Below are positions 42,506 to 51,735 of a stretch of 64,000 bases of DNA, in pieces. The position numbers and the translations under genes were made by a program. The notes under the pieces were generated by a model. It was given only the letters and a program-made list of their open reading frames with translations, made no database searches and had not been told where the DNA came from. How positions within the stretch are numbered: the first letter of the stretch is position 1; every line of letters begins with the position of its first letter. The stretch covers positions 133,571 to 197,570 of the forward strand of contig CAJTGF010000003.1 in the NCBI GenBank assembly GCA_910575585.1, written 5' to 3'. This DNA is from Clostridiaceae bacterium. Lineage in GTDB: Bacteria > Bacillota > Clostridia > Lachnospirales > Lachnospiraceae.

Positions 42506-43063
42506 ATGCAGTTATATAAAGTATTCTGGGCTTTAAGAGCATTTACTTGCAGAGCAACATATGGAAGAGTAGGAAATTTTTCGTATTTAGGAAGACCGAT
42601 CAGTGTTGTTGGAAGAAAAAATATATATTTAGGTAATAAAGTTCGTATCTATCCAGGAAGCAGAATGGAAACATTAGGTGAAGGAAAAATAATAATAAAA
42701 GATGATTGTTCAATTGCTCAAAACTTTCATTGTACGGCAGGGGGAGTGCTCGTTATTGGAAGGCATACAACAATATTGGGAAATGTTTATATTACTGATA
42801 TACGACATGAGTATCAAAATATAGGTATGCATATAATGGAACAACCTATTAAAATACAAAAAACAGAGATTGGTGAGAATTGTTTCATTGGTTTTGGTGC
42901 CGCAATCCAGCCAGGAACCATTTTGGGAAAACAATGTATTGTTGGTGCTCATTCATTAGTTACAGGTGAGTTTCCTGATTATTGTGTGATTGTGGGATGC
43001 CCTGCAAAGATTATAAAAAAATATGATCTGGATCTGGAAAAATGGATCAAGGTGGAGCATTAA
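42506..43063 (+). CDS. Hexapeptide-repeat O-acetyltransferase
   Basis: A protein of about 185 residues with a left-handed beta-helix fold (repeats around ISVVGRKNIYLGNKVRI, IIIKDDCSIAQNFHC and IGENCFIGFGAAIQPGTILGKQ), ending in the typical GCPAKIIKKYD. It probably acetylates a sugar of the repeat unit with acetyl-CoA. It is a full-length paralogue of the broken upstream gene, so the pair arose by duplication. ATG 42506 is preferred over 42500, as AAAGG then has 6-bp spacing. Confidence 0.85.
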   Translation: MQLYKVFWALRAFTCRATYGRVGNFSYLGRPISVVGRKNIYLGNKVRIYPGSRMETLGEGKIIIKDDCSIAQNFHCTAGGVLVIGRHTTILGNVYITDIRHEYQNIGMHIMEQPIKIQKTEIGENCFIGFGAAIQPGTILGKQCIVGAHSLVTGEFPDYCVIVGCPAKIIKKYDLDLEKWIKVEH

Positions 43064-43078
43064 ATTAGGAGAACTGCT

Positions 43079-44233
43079 ATGGGATTAAGATTTAATGAAA
43101 AAAAAGTAAAGTACCTGAAACCAATAAACACTGTTATGAGGTTATTTATTCATAAAGAGAAACAGTGGGGATCAAATCATATACATAAGATTTTAATAGT
43201 TAATGTCACATTACTGGGCGATGAAATTATGAATCTACCGATGTATAGGGTTATTAAAAAACATATGCCAAACACAGAGGTTACAATTCTTGGAAAATCG
43301 TGGATAAAAGAGCAACTAATAAGAGATGGGTTAGTGGATAAATTTATTGAATTTGATGGAATTTCCTGTTTATCTACACCTGTTTCATGGATAAAAAATT
43401 GGAGGATAATAAGAAATAGGATCAGGATATTGAGAAAGGAACAGTTCGATATCGCAATAGAACCTAGAGGGGATTTCAGATATATATTTTTTATGTATTT
43501 ATGCAGGAGTAATAGAACTCTTTCATACAACACAATGAATACGGATTACTTGCTTACAGATATTGCAAAACCGGTAGGCGATAATACACATGAAATCGAC
43601 GCAAGAATTAATTTGATCGAAAGTTTGGGAGCTAAGGTTAAGGATTATGAACGGATACCCAAATTATCTCTGATGAAAGAACAGAAAAAAGAGAATGAAG
43701 AATTTATAATCAATCATCATCTGGAACATAAGTATTTAATCGGGATTCATCCTGGAGCGAGTTTGAAAATAAAACAATATCCTTTTTATCCGGAATTGGT
43801 AAGAGAAATCGGCAGAAAACTTCAGAACAAGGATAACTATGCAGTGTTAATCTTTTGCGGAAAAGGAGATGAGGAAGTGGCAAGCGCAGTTGCTGATGTG
43901 GCAAAAACAGTAGGATTAGACCATGTGGTATGTAAAGATAATTTGAGGTCATACATCGGCAGGGTAGAATTGTGCGATTATATGATTTGTAATGATAGTG
44001 GCGCGGGACATATAGCGGGTGCATATGGAAAAGACATTACAGTTATATTTGGTCCGGTCGATCCTAAATTATATAGTCCGAGAAGCAATGGAGTAGTAGA
44101 TATCTATTCGAAAGATTTGGCATGCAAACCATGCCTTTTAAAAAAGTGTCCGAAACAAACAGATGAATGTATTCGTGGTATTGATTATAAAGTAATTGCA
44201 GATCGCATACTTTTGAGAATAGCGAGGGATTAA
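43079..44233 (+). CDS. GT9-family heptosyltransferase
   Basis: A 384-residue glycosyltransferase family 9 protein, related to the WaaC/WaaF ADP-heptose transferases. The N-terminal domain opens KILIVNVTLLGDEIMNLPMYRVIKKHMPNTEVTILGK (the family's LGD..M..P pattern). The C-terminal domain has IGIHPGASLKIKQYP and the donor-binding MICNDSGAGHIAGAYGKDITVIFGPVDP region. A CKPCLLKKCPKQTDEC Cys cluster matches the family's C-terminal CxxC-type motif. Neighbouring HldD and HldE would supply ADP-heptose. It acts on the lipid-linked glycan at the cytoplasmic face. Confidence 0.88.
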   Translation: MGLRFNEKKVKYLKPINTVMRLFIHKEKQWGSNHIHKILIVNVTLLGDEIMNLPMYRVIKKHMPNTEVTILGKSWIKEQLIRDGLVDKFIEFDGISCLSTPVSWIKNWRIIRNRIRILRKEQFDIAIEPRGDFRYIFFMYLCRSNRTLSYNTMNTDYLLTDIAKPVGDNTHEIDARINLIESLGAKVKDYERIPKLSLMKEQKKENEEFIINHHLEHKYLIGIHPGASLKIKQYPFYPELVREIGRKLQNKDNYAVLIFCGKGDEEVASAVADVAKTVGLDHVVCKDNLRSYIGRVELCDYMICNDSGAGHIAGAYGKDITVIFGPVDPKLYSPRSNGVVDIYSKDLACKPCLLKKCPKQTDECIRGIDYKVIADRILLRIARD

Positions 44234-44236
44234 AAT

Positions 44237-45202
44237 ATGATCATTGTGACAGGCGGAGCTGGATTTATTGGGAGTTGTGTAGTCCGTACACTGAATAATT
44301 ATGGTATTGAAGATATTTTGATTGTTGACAATATCGCATCTACAGATAAATGGATTAATATTAGAAATAAGAGATATATTAAATATGTAAATAAGATCGA
44401 CTTTTTGAATAAACTATCAGGTTATAAAGACGTGACAGCGATTATTCACATGGGAGCTCAATCATCAACAGTAGAAAAGAATTTTGATTATCTTTGGATT
44501 AATAACTTTGAATATACAAAAACACTTTGGGAGTATTGCGCTGAAAAAAATATCCGCTTTATTTATGCCAGTTCAGCAGCTACATATGGAGACGGAACAC
44601 AAGGATTTGACGATAAATCTGATATAGATCAGTTGACGCCTTTAAATGGATACGCCTATTCAAAACAATTATTTGATCAATGGGTAAAGCACCAGGCGAC
44701 AGTATTTCCTAAACAGCATGTGGGATTAAAATTTTTTAATGTGTATGGACCAAATGAATATTATAAGGGATGTATGGCTAGTATGATATTTCATGGATTT
44801 GGTCAGATTCAGAAAGACGGAGAAATAAAACTTTTTAGGTCCTATGTTCCAAAATATAAAGACGGTGAACAACTGAGGGATTTTATTTATGTTAAGGATA
44901 TTTGTAATGTTATTTTTTGGCTGCTTGAGAATCCAAATGTAAATGGTTTATTTAATGTGGGAACAGGGAAAGCACAGAGTTTTAATGAATTAGCAGAAGC
45001 GATATTTAGTGCTTTGGGCATCAATCCTCATATCAGATATATAGATATGCCAGAGGAGTTGCAACAGAAATATCAATATTTTACGGAAGCTAAAATGGAT
45101 AAGTTAAGAGCAGAAGGATATACTAAAGATTTTAGTACTCTTAAAGAAGGAGTAACTGATTATGTTCAGAACTATTTGCTGAAGTGTTATCAAACATATT
45201 GA
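44237..45202 (+). CDS. hldD: ADP-L-glycero-D-manno-heptose 6-epimerase
   Basis: A 321-residue extended short-chain dehydrogenase. The NAD(P)-binding TGGAGFIGSCVVR opens the protein, MGAQSSTVEKNFDYLWINNFEYT is the HldD-characteristic segment, and the catalytic S-Y-K appears as ASSAATYGDG and YAYSKQLFD. It converts ADP-D-glycero-beta-D-manno-heptose to the L-glycero form. The length fits the enzyme of Gram-negatives (about 310). It lies 3 bp after the heptosyltransferase and 17 bp before hldE, a coherent heptose module. Confidence 0.9.
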   Translation: MIIVTGGAGFIGSCVVRTLNNYGIEDILIVDNIASTDKWINIRNKRYIKYVNKIDFLNKLSGYKDVTAIIHMGAQSSTVEKNFDYLWINNFEYTKTLWEYCAEKNIRFIYASSAATYGDGTQGFDDKSDIDQLTPLNGYAYSKQLFDQWVKHQATVFPKQHVGLKFFNVYGPNEYYKGCMASMIFHGFGQIQKDGEIKLFRSYVPKYKDGEQLRDFIYVKDICNVIFWLLENPNVNGLFNVGTGKAQSFNELAEAIFSALGINPHIRYIDMPEELQQKYQYFTEAKMDKLRAEGYTKDFSTLKEGVTDYVQNYLLKCYQTY

Positions 45203-45219
45203 TAGTTGAGGAAAATAAC

Positions 45220-46659
45220 ATGGAGTTATGGAAAAATATTAAAGAAAAAAGTATATTAGTTGTAGGTGATATCATACTGGATCAATATATGGTTGGTATT
45301 ACAAATAGAATATCTCCAGAAGCCCCGGTACCGATTTTTTTGAAGAAAAAAACAACGGCCCGGCTAGGTGGAGCGGCGAATGTTGCTGTAAATCTTGTTG
45401 TAAATAGACAAAAAGTAAGTATCCTTTCTATAATTGGAAATGATTTACATGGAAAAACCTTACTGCGTTTATTAGAATCATTTAATATAGATACTGGTCT
45501 TTTGTTAGCAACTGAAAGACCTACATCTACAAAGACACGTTTAGTTGCTGGAAATAATCAGCAGGTTTTGAGAGTTGACGAAGAAGTCTCAAATGAAATT
45601 TCGGAAGAGACAGAAATTCAGTTGATAAATATTTTAAAAAGATCTATAGATAAATTTGATATTCTTTTGATTTCAGATTATATGAAGGGAGTGTTAACTT
45701 ACAGTTTTACAAAAAAAATTATTGAAATCGCAAACAGCAGAAATATAAAAGTACTGATTGATGCAAAAGATGCAAAAGCCATAAAGTACCGCAATTCATA
45801 TTTAATAAAGCCAAATCAGAAAGAACTTGAAATTTTAAGCGGACTGCCAGCTAAAACGGTAGAGCAAATTGCTGAGGCATCAAAATATGTATTAAACATG
45901 TGTAAATGTGAATATGTTTTGACCACATGTGGCGCTGATGGAATGATTTTGGTTGATAAGTCGGAAAAGATAGAACAATTAAGAACTACCGTACAGGAAG
46001 TATATGATGTAACAGGGGCAGGAGATACAGTAATTGCATATTTAGCATTGTGTGTTGCCAGTGGTTTTTCTATGAAGGATGCTATGATAATTTCTAATTT
46101 TGCCGCAGGAATTCAGGTGTCTAAGTTGGGAACTTCATCTGTCTATTTAAATGAAGTTGATTATGCTATAAAAAAGAAGACTAAGGAACAAGCATATTCG
46201 GGAAAACTGATAGAAATGGAGTTTTTAAGTGCGCTAAGACAGCAAAATATACATAAAAAAATTGTTTTTACTAACGGATGCTTTGATATTGTACATGCAG
46301 GCCATGTCAGATATTTAAATGAGGCTTCGAAATTGGGCGATATTTTGGTTGTGGGACTGAACAGTGACGCGTCAATAAAAAGACTAAAAGGGATGCACAG
46401 GCCGGTAAATACGCAAATGGACCGGGTTGAAGTTTTATCTGGACTTGATGCTGTAGATTATATTGTGATATTTGAGGAGGATACTCCGTATAAAACAATC
46501 TTGCAGTGCCAGCCGGATATTTTAGTAAAAGGAGGAGATTACACGACGGATAAAGTTGTGGGGAAAGATTTGGTAGAATCAAGGGGAGGCAGGATTGTAT
46601 TGATTCCATTTGTTGAAGGAAAGTCAACAACAGATTTGATCGCAAGAGTGCAAAGTTAA
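45220..46659 (+). CDS. hldE: HldE, bifunctional heptose-7-phosphate kinase / heptose-1-phosphate adenylyltransferase
   Basis: A protein of about 479 residues. The N-terminal ribokinase-type domain reads GDIILDQYMVG, RISPEAPVPIF, RLGGAANVAVNL and the base motif DVTGAGDTVIA. The C-terminal cytidylyltransferase-like domain reads VFTNGCFDIVHAGHVRYL (HxGH) and GLNSDASIKRLKG, then RPVNTQMDR. Together these phosphorylate D-glycero-manno-heptose-7-phosphate and attach ADP to the 1-phosphate. GmhA and the GmhB phosphatase needed between are absent from the window. Start ATG 45220 has GAGGAAAA upstream; an earlier ATG at 45184 overlaps hldD. Confidence 0.92.
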   Translation: MELWKNIKEKSILVVGDIILDQYMVGITNRISPEAPVPIFLKKKTTARLGGAANVAVNLVVNRQKVSILSIIGNDLHGKTLLRLLESFNIDTGLLLATERPTSTKTRLVAGNNQQVLRVDEEVSNEISEETEIQLINILKRSIDKFDILLISDYMKGVLTYSFTKKIIEIANSRNIKVLIDAKDAKAIKYRNSYLIKPNQKELEILSGLPAKTVEQIAEASKYVLNMCKCEYVLTTCGADGMILVDKSEKIEQLRTTVQEVYDVTGAGDTVIAYLALCVASGFSMKDAMIISNFAAGIQVSKLGTSSVYLNEVDYAIKKKTKEQAYSGKLIEMEFLSALRQQNIHKKIVFTNGCFDIVHAGHVRYLNEASKLGDILVVGLNSDASIKRLKGMHRPVNTQMDRVEVLSGLDAVDYIVIFEEDTPYKTILQCQPDILVKGGDYTTDKVVGKDLVESRGGRIVLIPFVEGKSTTDLIARVQS

Positions 46660-46675
46660 ATAGGGGAAAAGTAAA

Positions 46676-47689
46676 ATGTCAGAGATAAGTATTATATTGC
46701 CATTGTATAATGGCGGAAAATACATTAAACATACTATAAATTGTGTACAAAAACAGACTTTTACGGACTGGGAATTATTAATTGTAGATGATGGATCTAA
46801 AGATAATGGGGCAAAGATAGCAGAGTTAAAAGCAAACAGCGATCAAAGGATAAAAATTTTTTATAAAGCTAATGGAGGTATATGTTCCGCAAGGAATTTG
46901 GGATTGCAAAAAGCGGAGGGGAAGTATATTGCGTTTATAGACCAGGATGATGAACCATTACCTAATATGCTTAAAAGTTTGATCAAGTATATAGGGGATT
47001 GTGATTTGGTGGTGGCAGGGCAAGAGTTAAACATGTTAGACGAAAAAGAAAATATTATTAAAACTTATATTTATAAATATGGGAATATGATCTTGAACAG
47101 TGAAATCGAAATTGTTGGATTTATGTTAAATAAGGAAGAAGACGCTTCAGCGCAACATGTATGGAATTGCTTATATAAGAAGACTATCATTGATAACAAT
47201 AGAATATTATTTGACGAGGTGTTTAGGTATGGATTAGAAGATATTATGTTTAATTTTGAGTATGCTAGTAAATGTAATAGGATAAATAAGATTGATGATA
47301 TCGTATATTGCTATAAGAGAAGAATTGGTGTTAGTACTTCAACAAAGATAAATAATAGAGCTTTTCAGGATTATAAGCATTCTATGACTAAGATGTACGA
47401 TTTGCTAAGAGGAAGATTTGGAAATAAATATGAAGCAGAGTTTGGTGGATATGCGTTTAGATATTTGAAAAATTCTTTTTGCAATAATGATTTTAGCACA
47501 AGTTACAGGGATATTTTAAATAAATACTATGATTTTTTTTACTCGTTATTTGGCAGGGATATTCAAATTGCGAGGTTAAGTAAGAATGTAAAGATTAATA
47601 TTATCTATAAGGTAGTATTTGTATTGTTTAGATTGAAGATATTTTTACCATTACAGTTGATAAAGATCAGCAGTAAAACAAGGAATTAA
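46676..47689 (+). CDS. Family 2 glycosyltransferase
   Basis: A 337-residue GT-A glycosyltransferase. ISIILPLYNGGKYIKHTINCVQKQTF and LLIVDDGSKDNG (nucleotide binding) start the domain; AFIDQDDEP carries the DxD-type metal motif; a later GLEDIMFNFEYA is the usual catalytic E-D region. The C-terminal hydrophobic part (about 300-330) may bind the membrane. It adds one sugar to the repeat unit; the donor is unknown. Confidence 0.9.
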   Translation: MSEISIILPLYNGGKYIKHTINCVQKQTFTDWELLIVDDGSKDNGAKIAELKANSDQRIKIFYKANGGICSARNLGLQKAEGKYIAFIDQDDEPLPNMLKSLIKYIGDCDLVVAGQELNMLDEKENIIKTYIYKYGNMILNSEIEIVGFMLNKEEDASAQHVWNCLYKKTIIDNNRILFDEVFRYGLEDIMFNFEYASKCNRINKIDDIVYCYKRRIGVSTSTKINNRAFQDYKHSMTKMYDLLRGRFGNKYEAEFGGYAFRYLKNSFCNNDFSTSYRDILNKYYDFFYSLFGRDIQIARLSKNVKINIIYKVVFVLFRLKIFLPLQLIKISSKTRN

Positions 47690-47703
47690 ATACAGGTATA
47701 AAG

Positions 47704-48864
47704 ATGATGAAGGTATTGTATATTGCAGCATGGACATTATGTATATGTGCGTCCTTAATACATAGTAGATATGCTGTTAAAATAAGTAGTAATGTTTTTG
47801 TTGATGTATATAGAAATAAGAGAATTGCTTTTTTAGAAGCCTTAGCGCTTGTTTTGATATTTTTATTAATCACATCTAATCGTACGGGGGAAGATATCTA
47901 TAATTATTCTTATGAGTATGATCATGTATCAGCTATATGGTCAGCGAGAGAGCCATTGTATTCAATTTTAAAATATTTTTTTTCTTCACTAGGAATAACA
48001 TTTTATGTTTTTAGAGCAGTTATAACTTTTATTTTTGGTTTGTTTGCTGTAAAAACACTAAAATATTTTGGCACGGATATATGTCTGGTTTTAATTTTTT
48101 ATTTACCATCTATGATATTTATGGATTCAATGCAATTTAGGAATGCGGTGGCATGGACTATTTTAATTTGGAGCCTTAGGTATTTATTATATGTGGATAG
48201 AAAATCAAAAATCAAATTTATTATATGTACATTTTTGGCTACAGGTATTCATACATTTTATTTTATTGTTTTTTTGCTTTTTTGTTTTTATTTTAAGAAC
48301 AGACGGAAGAAAATTGCATATATGTTGATTGGAATTTCCATAGCTGTCGCTATTATTACTTTTTTAAATGGAAACAGGATTCCAGGATTTTCTATTTTAC
48401 TTAATTTGATACTATCGAAAGGCGACGCGCGAATCGCGTTTTATACAGATACGTCTGCGCATTTAGGATGGATGATGCCATTTGGAATACACTTTATTAC
48501 AACGACATATGGGATCATTCTTGAAAAGTATGTAAGCAGAAGTAAGGGGATTTATACTTATAAACAAATTTTATATATTCAGCTGGTTAACTATTTTAAT
48601 ATGATTTTATTTGTAACAGTTCCTGCTATGATGATGAGTGTAACATATTATCGAATGATAAGAGGGGCATTTATAATAAATGTAGTATTAGGAACATTTG
48701 TTTTTGGGAAAAAGAGAAAGCTCGATTCATTTCAGTTGTTCACATTGTCAGTATTTACAGCACTAGCAATCTTGTGGTTTGTTTGGGATATAAAAATCTG
48801 TCAGGTAGATACAAATCCATTGATAAAACCAGTATTTGAAGGAGTGTGGTTCTGGCTTGCTTAG
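47704..48864 (+). CDS. EpsG/Wzy-type polysaccharide polymerase
   Basis: A 386-residue protein with about ten membrane spans. RTGEDIYNYSYEYDHV early in the protein and the AVRDSMQFRNAVAWTILIWS-like segment (here FMDSMQFRNAVAWTI), followed by GIHTFYFIVFLL, are typical of the EpsG family, whose conserved Arg and His lie there. Such proteins polymerise lipid-linked repeat units on the outer face. It is directly upstream of the flippase, completing a Wzx/Wzy-type pathway. Confidence 0.82.
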   Translation: MMKVLYIAAWTLCICASLIHSRYAVKISSNVFVDVYRNKRIAFLEALALVLIFLLITSNRTGEDIYNYSYEYDHVSAIWSAREPLYSILKYFFSSLGITFYVFRAVITFIFGLFAVKTLKYFGTDICLVLIFYLPSMIFMDSMQFRNAVAWTILIWSLRYLLYVDRKSKIKFIICTFLATGIHTFYFIVFLLFCFYFKNRRKKIAYMLIGISIAVAIITFLNGNRIPGFSILLNLILSKGDARIAFYTDTSAHLGWMMPFGIHFITTTYGIILEKYVSRSKGIYTYKQILYIQLVNYFNMILFVTVPAMMMSVTYYRMIRGAFIINVVLGTFVFGKKRKLDSFQLFTLSVFTALAILWFVWDIKICQVDTNPLIKPVFEGVWFWLA

Positions 48865-48877
48865 GAGGAGTGTGTAA

Positions 48878-50335
48878 ATGAACAGTATTTCTTTAAAGAA
48901 AAATATGATCCTGAATATCATTAAACAGTTGTGTACAACAGTTTTTCCTCTTATTACATTTACATACGCTTCTCATGTTCTGGGTACGGAAAAAATAGGG
49001 ATCCATTCATTTGGACAGTCTGTTGTGAGTTATGCTGCATACATAGGTATGTTTGGAATTTCGGATTATGCGATAAGGGAGGCGGCAGTTGCAAGAAAGG
49101 ATAAGAGGCAGCTTGAAAAATTTTCGAATGAGATATTCTCAATAAATTTACTGTCAACAATTGTTGCGTACAGCATATTATTTACTTTACTTGGTACATG
49201 CGCAAATTTATTTCCTTATAGATATGTAATTCTGATTCAATCATTGCAGATAATATTAACGACGTTAGGTGCGGATTGGATAAACCTAGCATTTGAAGAC
49301 TTCTTGTATATAACCATACGGTATGTAATTGTTGAGTTGATATGTGTTATTGCGATGGTGGTTTTGGTTAAAGATGCTGATGATCTCTATTTGTATACCT
49401 TTATTTCAATGTTATCCGCAGCGGGTGGAAATATTCTAAATATTTTTTATATAAGGAAGTATATAAAACTGAGACCAACCTGGCATATGAACCTGAAAAA
49501 GCATTTACCTTTTATGAGTATGTTATTTTTCAATAGCATTGCTCTTGTTATATACCTTAGTTCCGATGTAACTATCTTGGGGGTATTAAAAGGGAATAAG
49601 ACGGTTGGAATTTATTCTGTTTCAACAAAAATTTATCTATTAATCAAAGCGCTTATAAATGCAACAATTATGGTGATGGTTCCTCGTTTGTCTAGTATGT
49701 TATCTGAAAAAAGTTTAAAAGAAGTGGATGAGGTAGTATCAAAATTATTCAATCTATTACTTATGATCATTATACCCTGTATGGCTGGCATGTTTTCTGA
49801 AGCAGAAAATATCATTCATTTGATAGCAGGAGAAGATTATGTAAGCGGGGATATTTCTTTGAGAATATATGCTGTTACTATTTTCTTTGCGGTTGTGTCA
49901 TGCTTTATCTCGTATATTTTTTTGATACCGAATCGTTTGGAAAAATTTTTCCTGATCTCCACAGTTATTGCGGCAATTGTCAATATTGGTCTGAACTTTA
50001 TTCTTATTCCTAGATTAAGTTTAAATGGTGCGGCAATAACAACCTTGATAGCAGAGATAATAGTGATGAGTATTACTTCTATATCTGCAAAGAGATTCAC
50101 AAAGTCTGTTTTATTAATTAATAAAGCAGATTTATTAAAGGATATTTTAGGCGGTATCACTATAGTGCTTATATGTACAGCAATCCATAGTTTTACCTTT
50201 TCTTATTACATTGAATTATTTGTTTCCATGTTTTTTTCGACTTTAATATACCTATGTATTGAGATTATGCTTAGCCATACTGGCATGTCTTATTTGGTTT
50301 CGATATTTGCAAGAAGTATAAAAAAATGGAGTTAG
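48878..50335 (+). CDS. Wzx-type oligosaccharide flippase
   Basis: A 485-residue MATE/MOP-superfamily protein with about 12-14 membrane helices (Polysacc_synt type). The N-terminus has KQLCTTVFPLITFTYASHVLG and GIHSFGQSVVSYAAYIGMFGISDYAIREAA, typical of lipid-linked repeat-unit flippases. It moves the completed undecaprenyl-linked repeat across the membrane. AGGAGTGTG lies before the ATG, 13 bp after the polymerase. Confidence 0.9.
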   Translation: MNSISLKKNMILNIIKQLCTTVFPLITFTYASHVLGTEKIGIHSFGQSVVSYAAYIGMFGISDYAIREAAVARKDKRQLEKFSNEIFSINLLSTIVAYSILFTLLGTCANLFPYRYVILIQSLQIILTTLGADWINLAFEDFLYITIRYVIVELICVIAMVVLVKDADDLYLYTFISMLSAAGGNILNIFYIRKYIKLRPTWHMNLKKHLPFMSMLFFNSIALVIYLSSDVTILGVLKGNKTVGIYSVSTKIYLLIKALINATIMVMVPRLSSMLSEKSLKEVDEVVSKLFNLLLMIIIPCMAGMFSEAENIIHLIAGEDYVSGDISLRIYAVTIFFAVVSCFISYIFLIPNRLEKFFLISTVIAAIVNIGLNFILIPRLSLNGAAITTLIAEIIVMSITSISAKRFTKSVLLINKADLLKDILGGITIVLICTAIHSFTFSYYIELFVSMFFSTLIYLCIEIMLSHTGMSYLVSIFARSIKKWS

Positions 50336-50373
50336 AGATTGTTTTCTATAATTTATTTGGCGGGAGGTGTAAG

Positions 50374-51240
50374 ATGAAAATTTTAGTTACTGGAGCTAAT
50401 GGTTATCTTGGACAGGGGATTGTCAGATCAATATTAGATCTTGGGTATGAAGTCGTTGCATCGGATTATGCTGTTCAGAATATTGATGATCGCGCTATAA
50501 GGTTAGCAAGTAATATTTTTGAGATACAAAATCCATATGTGTATTTTGGAGAACCCCATGTGTTATTACATTTAGCCTGGAGAGATGGTTTCATACATTA
50601 CTCTGATTCCCATATAATGGATCTGCCCAAACATTATGCTTTTATTCAAACTATGGCCCAAAGCGGTGTAAAGGCTATTTCGGTAATGGGGAGCATGCAT
50701 GAAATAGGATTTTTTGAGGGAAGCATTGATGAAATTACACCATGTAACCCGGAAAGCTTTTATGGGATTGCTAAGAATGCGCTGAGAGAAGTGACAAAAC
50801 TTTATTGCAGACAGAATGATAAAGTTTTCCAATGGCTTCGGGGATATTACATAGTTGGTAATTCTAAATTTGGAAGTTCGATATTTTCAAAGATTACTTC
50901 AGCAGTTGAGGAAGGAAAACGGACATTTCCGTTTACAAAGGGGTTAAATCAGTTTGATTTTATTGACTATGAAGATTTTTGTAATCAGGTAGCGGCCACT
51001 GTGACACAGAATCAGATTAATGGAATTATTAATATTTGTTCGGGCAGACCAGAAAAACTCTCTGATAGAGTTGAACGATTTATAAGGGAGAACGGATATG
51101 ATATTAAACTGGAATATGGTGCATTTCCTGATAGACCATATGATTCAAAGGCAGTGTGGGGAAATAGTAATAAGATAGAGAAAATCTTAAAAAACAGGTT
51201 GACAGCCCCTATCAGATATGGTAATTTAAGGAGAATTTAA
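50374..51240 (+). CDS. NAD-dependent epimerase/dehydratase (extended SDR)
   Basis: A protein of 288 residues with the Rossmann signature VTGANGYLGQGIVRSI at its start, and a catalytic S-Y-K (VMGSMHE, then ESFYGIAKNALRE). The C-terminal half includes FDFIDYEDFCNQV and NICSGRPEKLSDRVERFI, as in sugar-nucleotide epimerases/dehydratases. It is shorter than GalE. Start ATG 50374 is chosen for GGGAGG (50361-50366). It is the last intact gene of the island before a terminator. Substrate unknown, presumably a nucleotide sugar. Confidence 0.85.
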   Translation: MKILVTGANGYLGQGIVRSILDLGYEVVASDYAVQNIDDRAIRLASNIFEIQNPYVYFGEPHVLLHLAWRDGFIHYSDSHIMDLPKHYAFIQTMAQSGVKAISVMGSMHEIGFFEGSIDEITPCNPESFYGIAKNALREVTKLYCRQNDKVFQWLRGYYIVGNSKFGSSIFSKITSAVEEGKRTFPFTKGLNQFDFIDYEDFCNQVAATVTQNQINGIINICSGRPEKLSDRVERFIRENGYDIKLEYGAFPDRPYDSKAVWGNSNKIEKILKNRLTAPIRYGNLRRI

Positions 51241-51267
51241 ATCCCGTCTTTAACACTTGTAAGAAAC

Positions 51268-51314
51268 AAAAGTGGCGTTTCCCCTCGATTTTATGGGATT
51301 TTTGCCACTTTTTT
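51268..51314 (+). terminator. Terminator at the end of the polysaccharide island
   Basis: AAAAGTGGC (51269-51277) pairs with GCCACTTTTTT (51304-51314), ending in a T run right after the last island gene. Confidence 0.8.
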
Positions 51315-51341
51315 GATCATTAGAAATGTTGTATGGAAAAC

Positions 51342-51595
51342 TTATTTTGAAATTTTTTTGATTTTTTTATTGAGTTCTTTTGGCTGGTAATACTTTTTAT
51401 CCAGCCCAAGGTCAAAGACCCCATTCAGGGCCGTGCAGACCTGCGAATTATTATAAGTGGACATATACCACATATCTTCTATATTCACTACTTCCATGCT
51501 GTTGAGGGTTTCGATGATGTTTTCAATAGTAAAATGCGTCCCGTATTCCGTCAGTTTCTTTTCTAATTTAGAGGATGTAAAACGCGGCAGACGCT
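51342..51595 (-). pseudogene. C-terminal remnant of an IS1634/IS4-type transposase
   Basis: On the minus strand the frame ending at TAA (51342-51344) reads SKLEKKLTEYGTHFTIENII, then ETLNSMEVVNIEDMWYMSTY and LDKKYYQPKELNKKIKK. This resembles the C-terminal tail of IS1634-type transposases (R-L-L-E-K-K-L...T-I-E-E-I-I...L). A stop lies upstream in frame and no catalytic DDE part remains. Further matching-looking peptide (INPEKQTDEFLLAHLDN) sits in another frame just upstream, so the gene is both truncated and frameshifted. Confidence 0.5.
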
Positions 51596-51691
51596 GTCAA
51601 GCACAGGGGCTGTTAAAGTGTTGTCTAAATGAGCCAGGAGAAACTCATCTGTCTGTTTTTCAGGGTTTATGGCAAAGAAAAAGACAGAAAA

Positions 51692-51735
51692 GGGCTGTTG
51701 CAATGATGTTTAGAAAACTATCAGTGCAACAGCCC
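51692..51735 (-). terminator. Hairpin at the 3' end of the IS66 remnant
   Basis: GGGCTGTTGCA and TGCAACAGCCC form a perfect 11-bp stem around a 22-nt loop. On the minus strand it is followed by TTTTCTGTCTTTTTC, so it can terminate the transposase transcript. It overlaps the last codons of the remnant. Confidence 0.6.
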
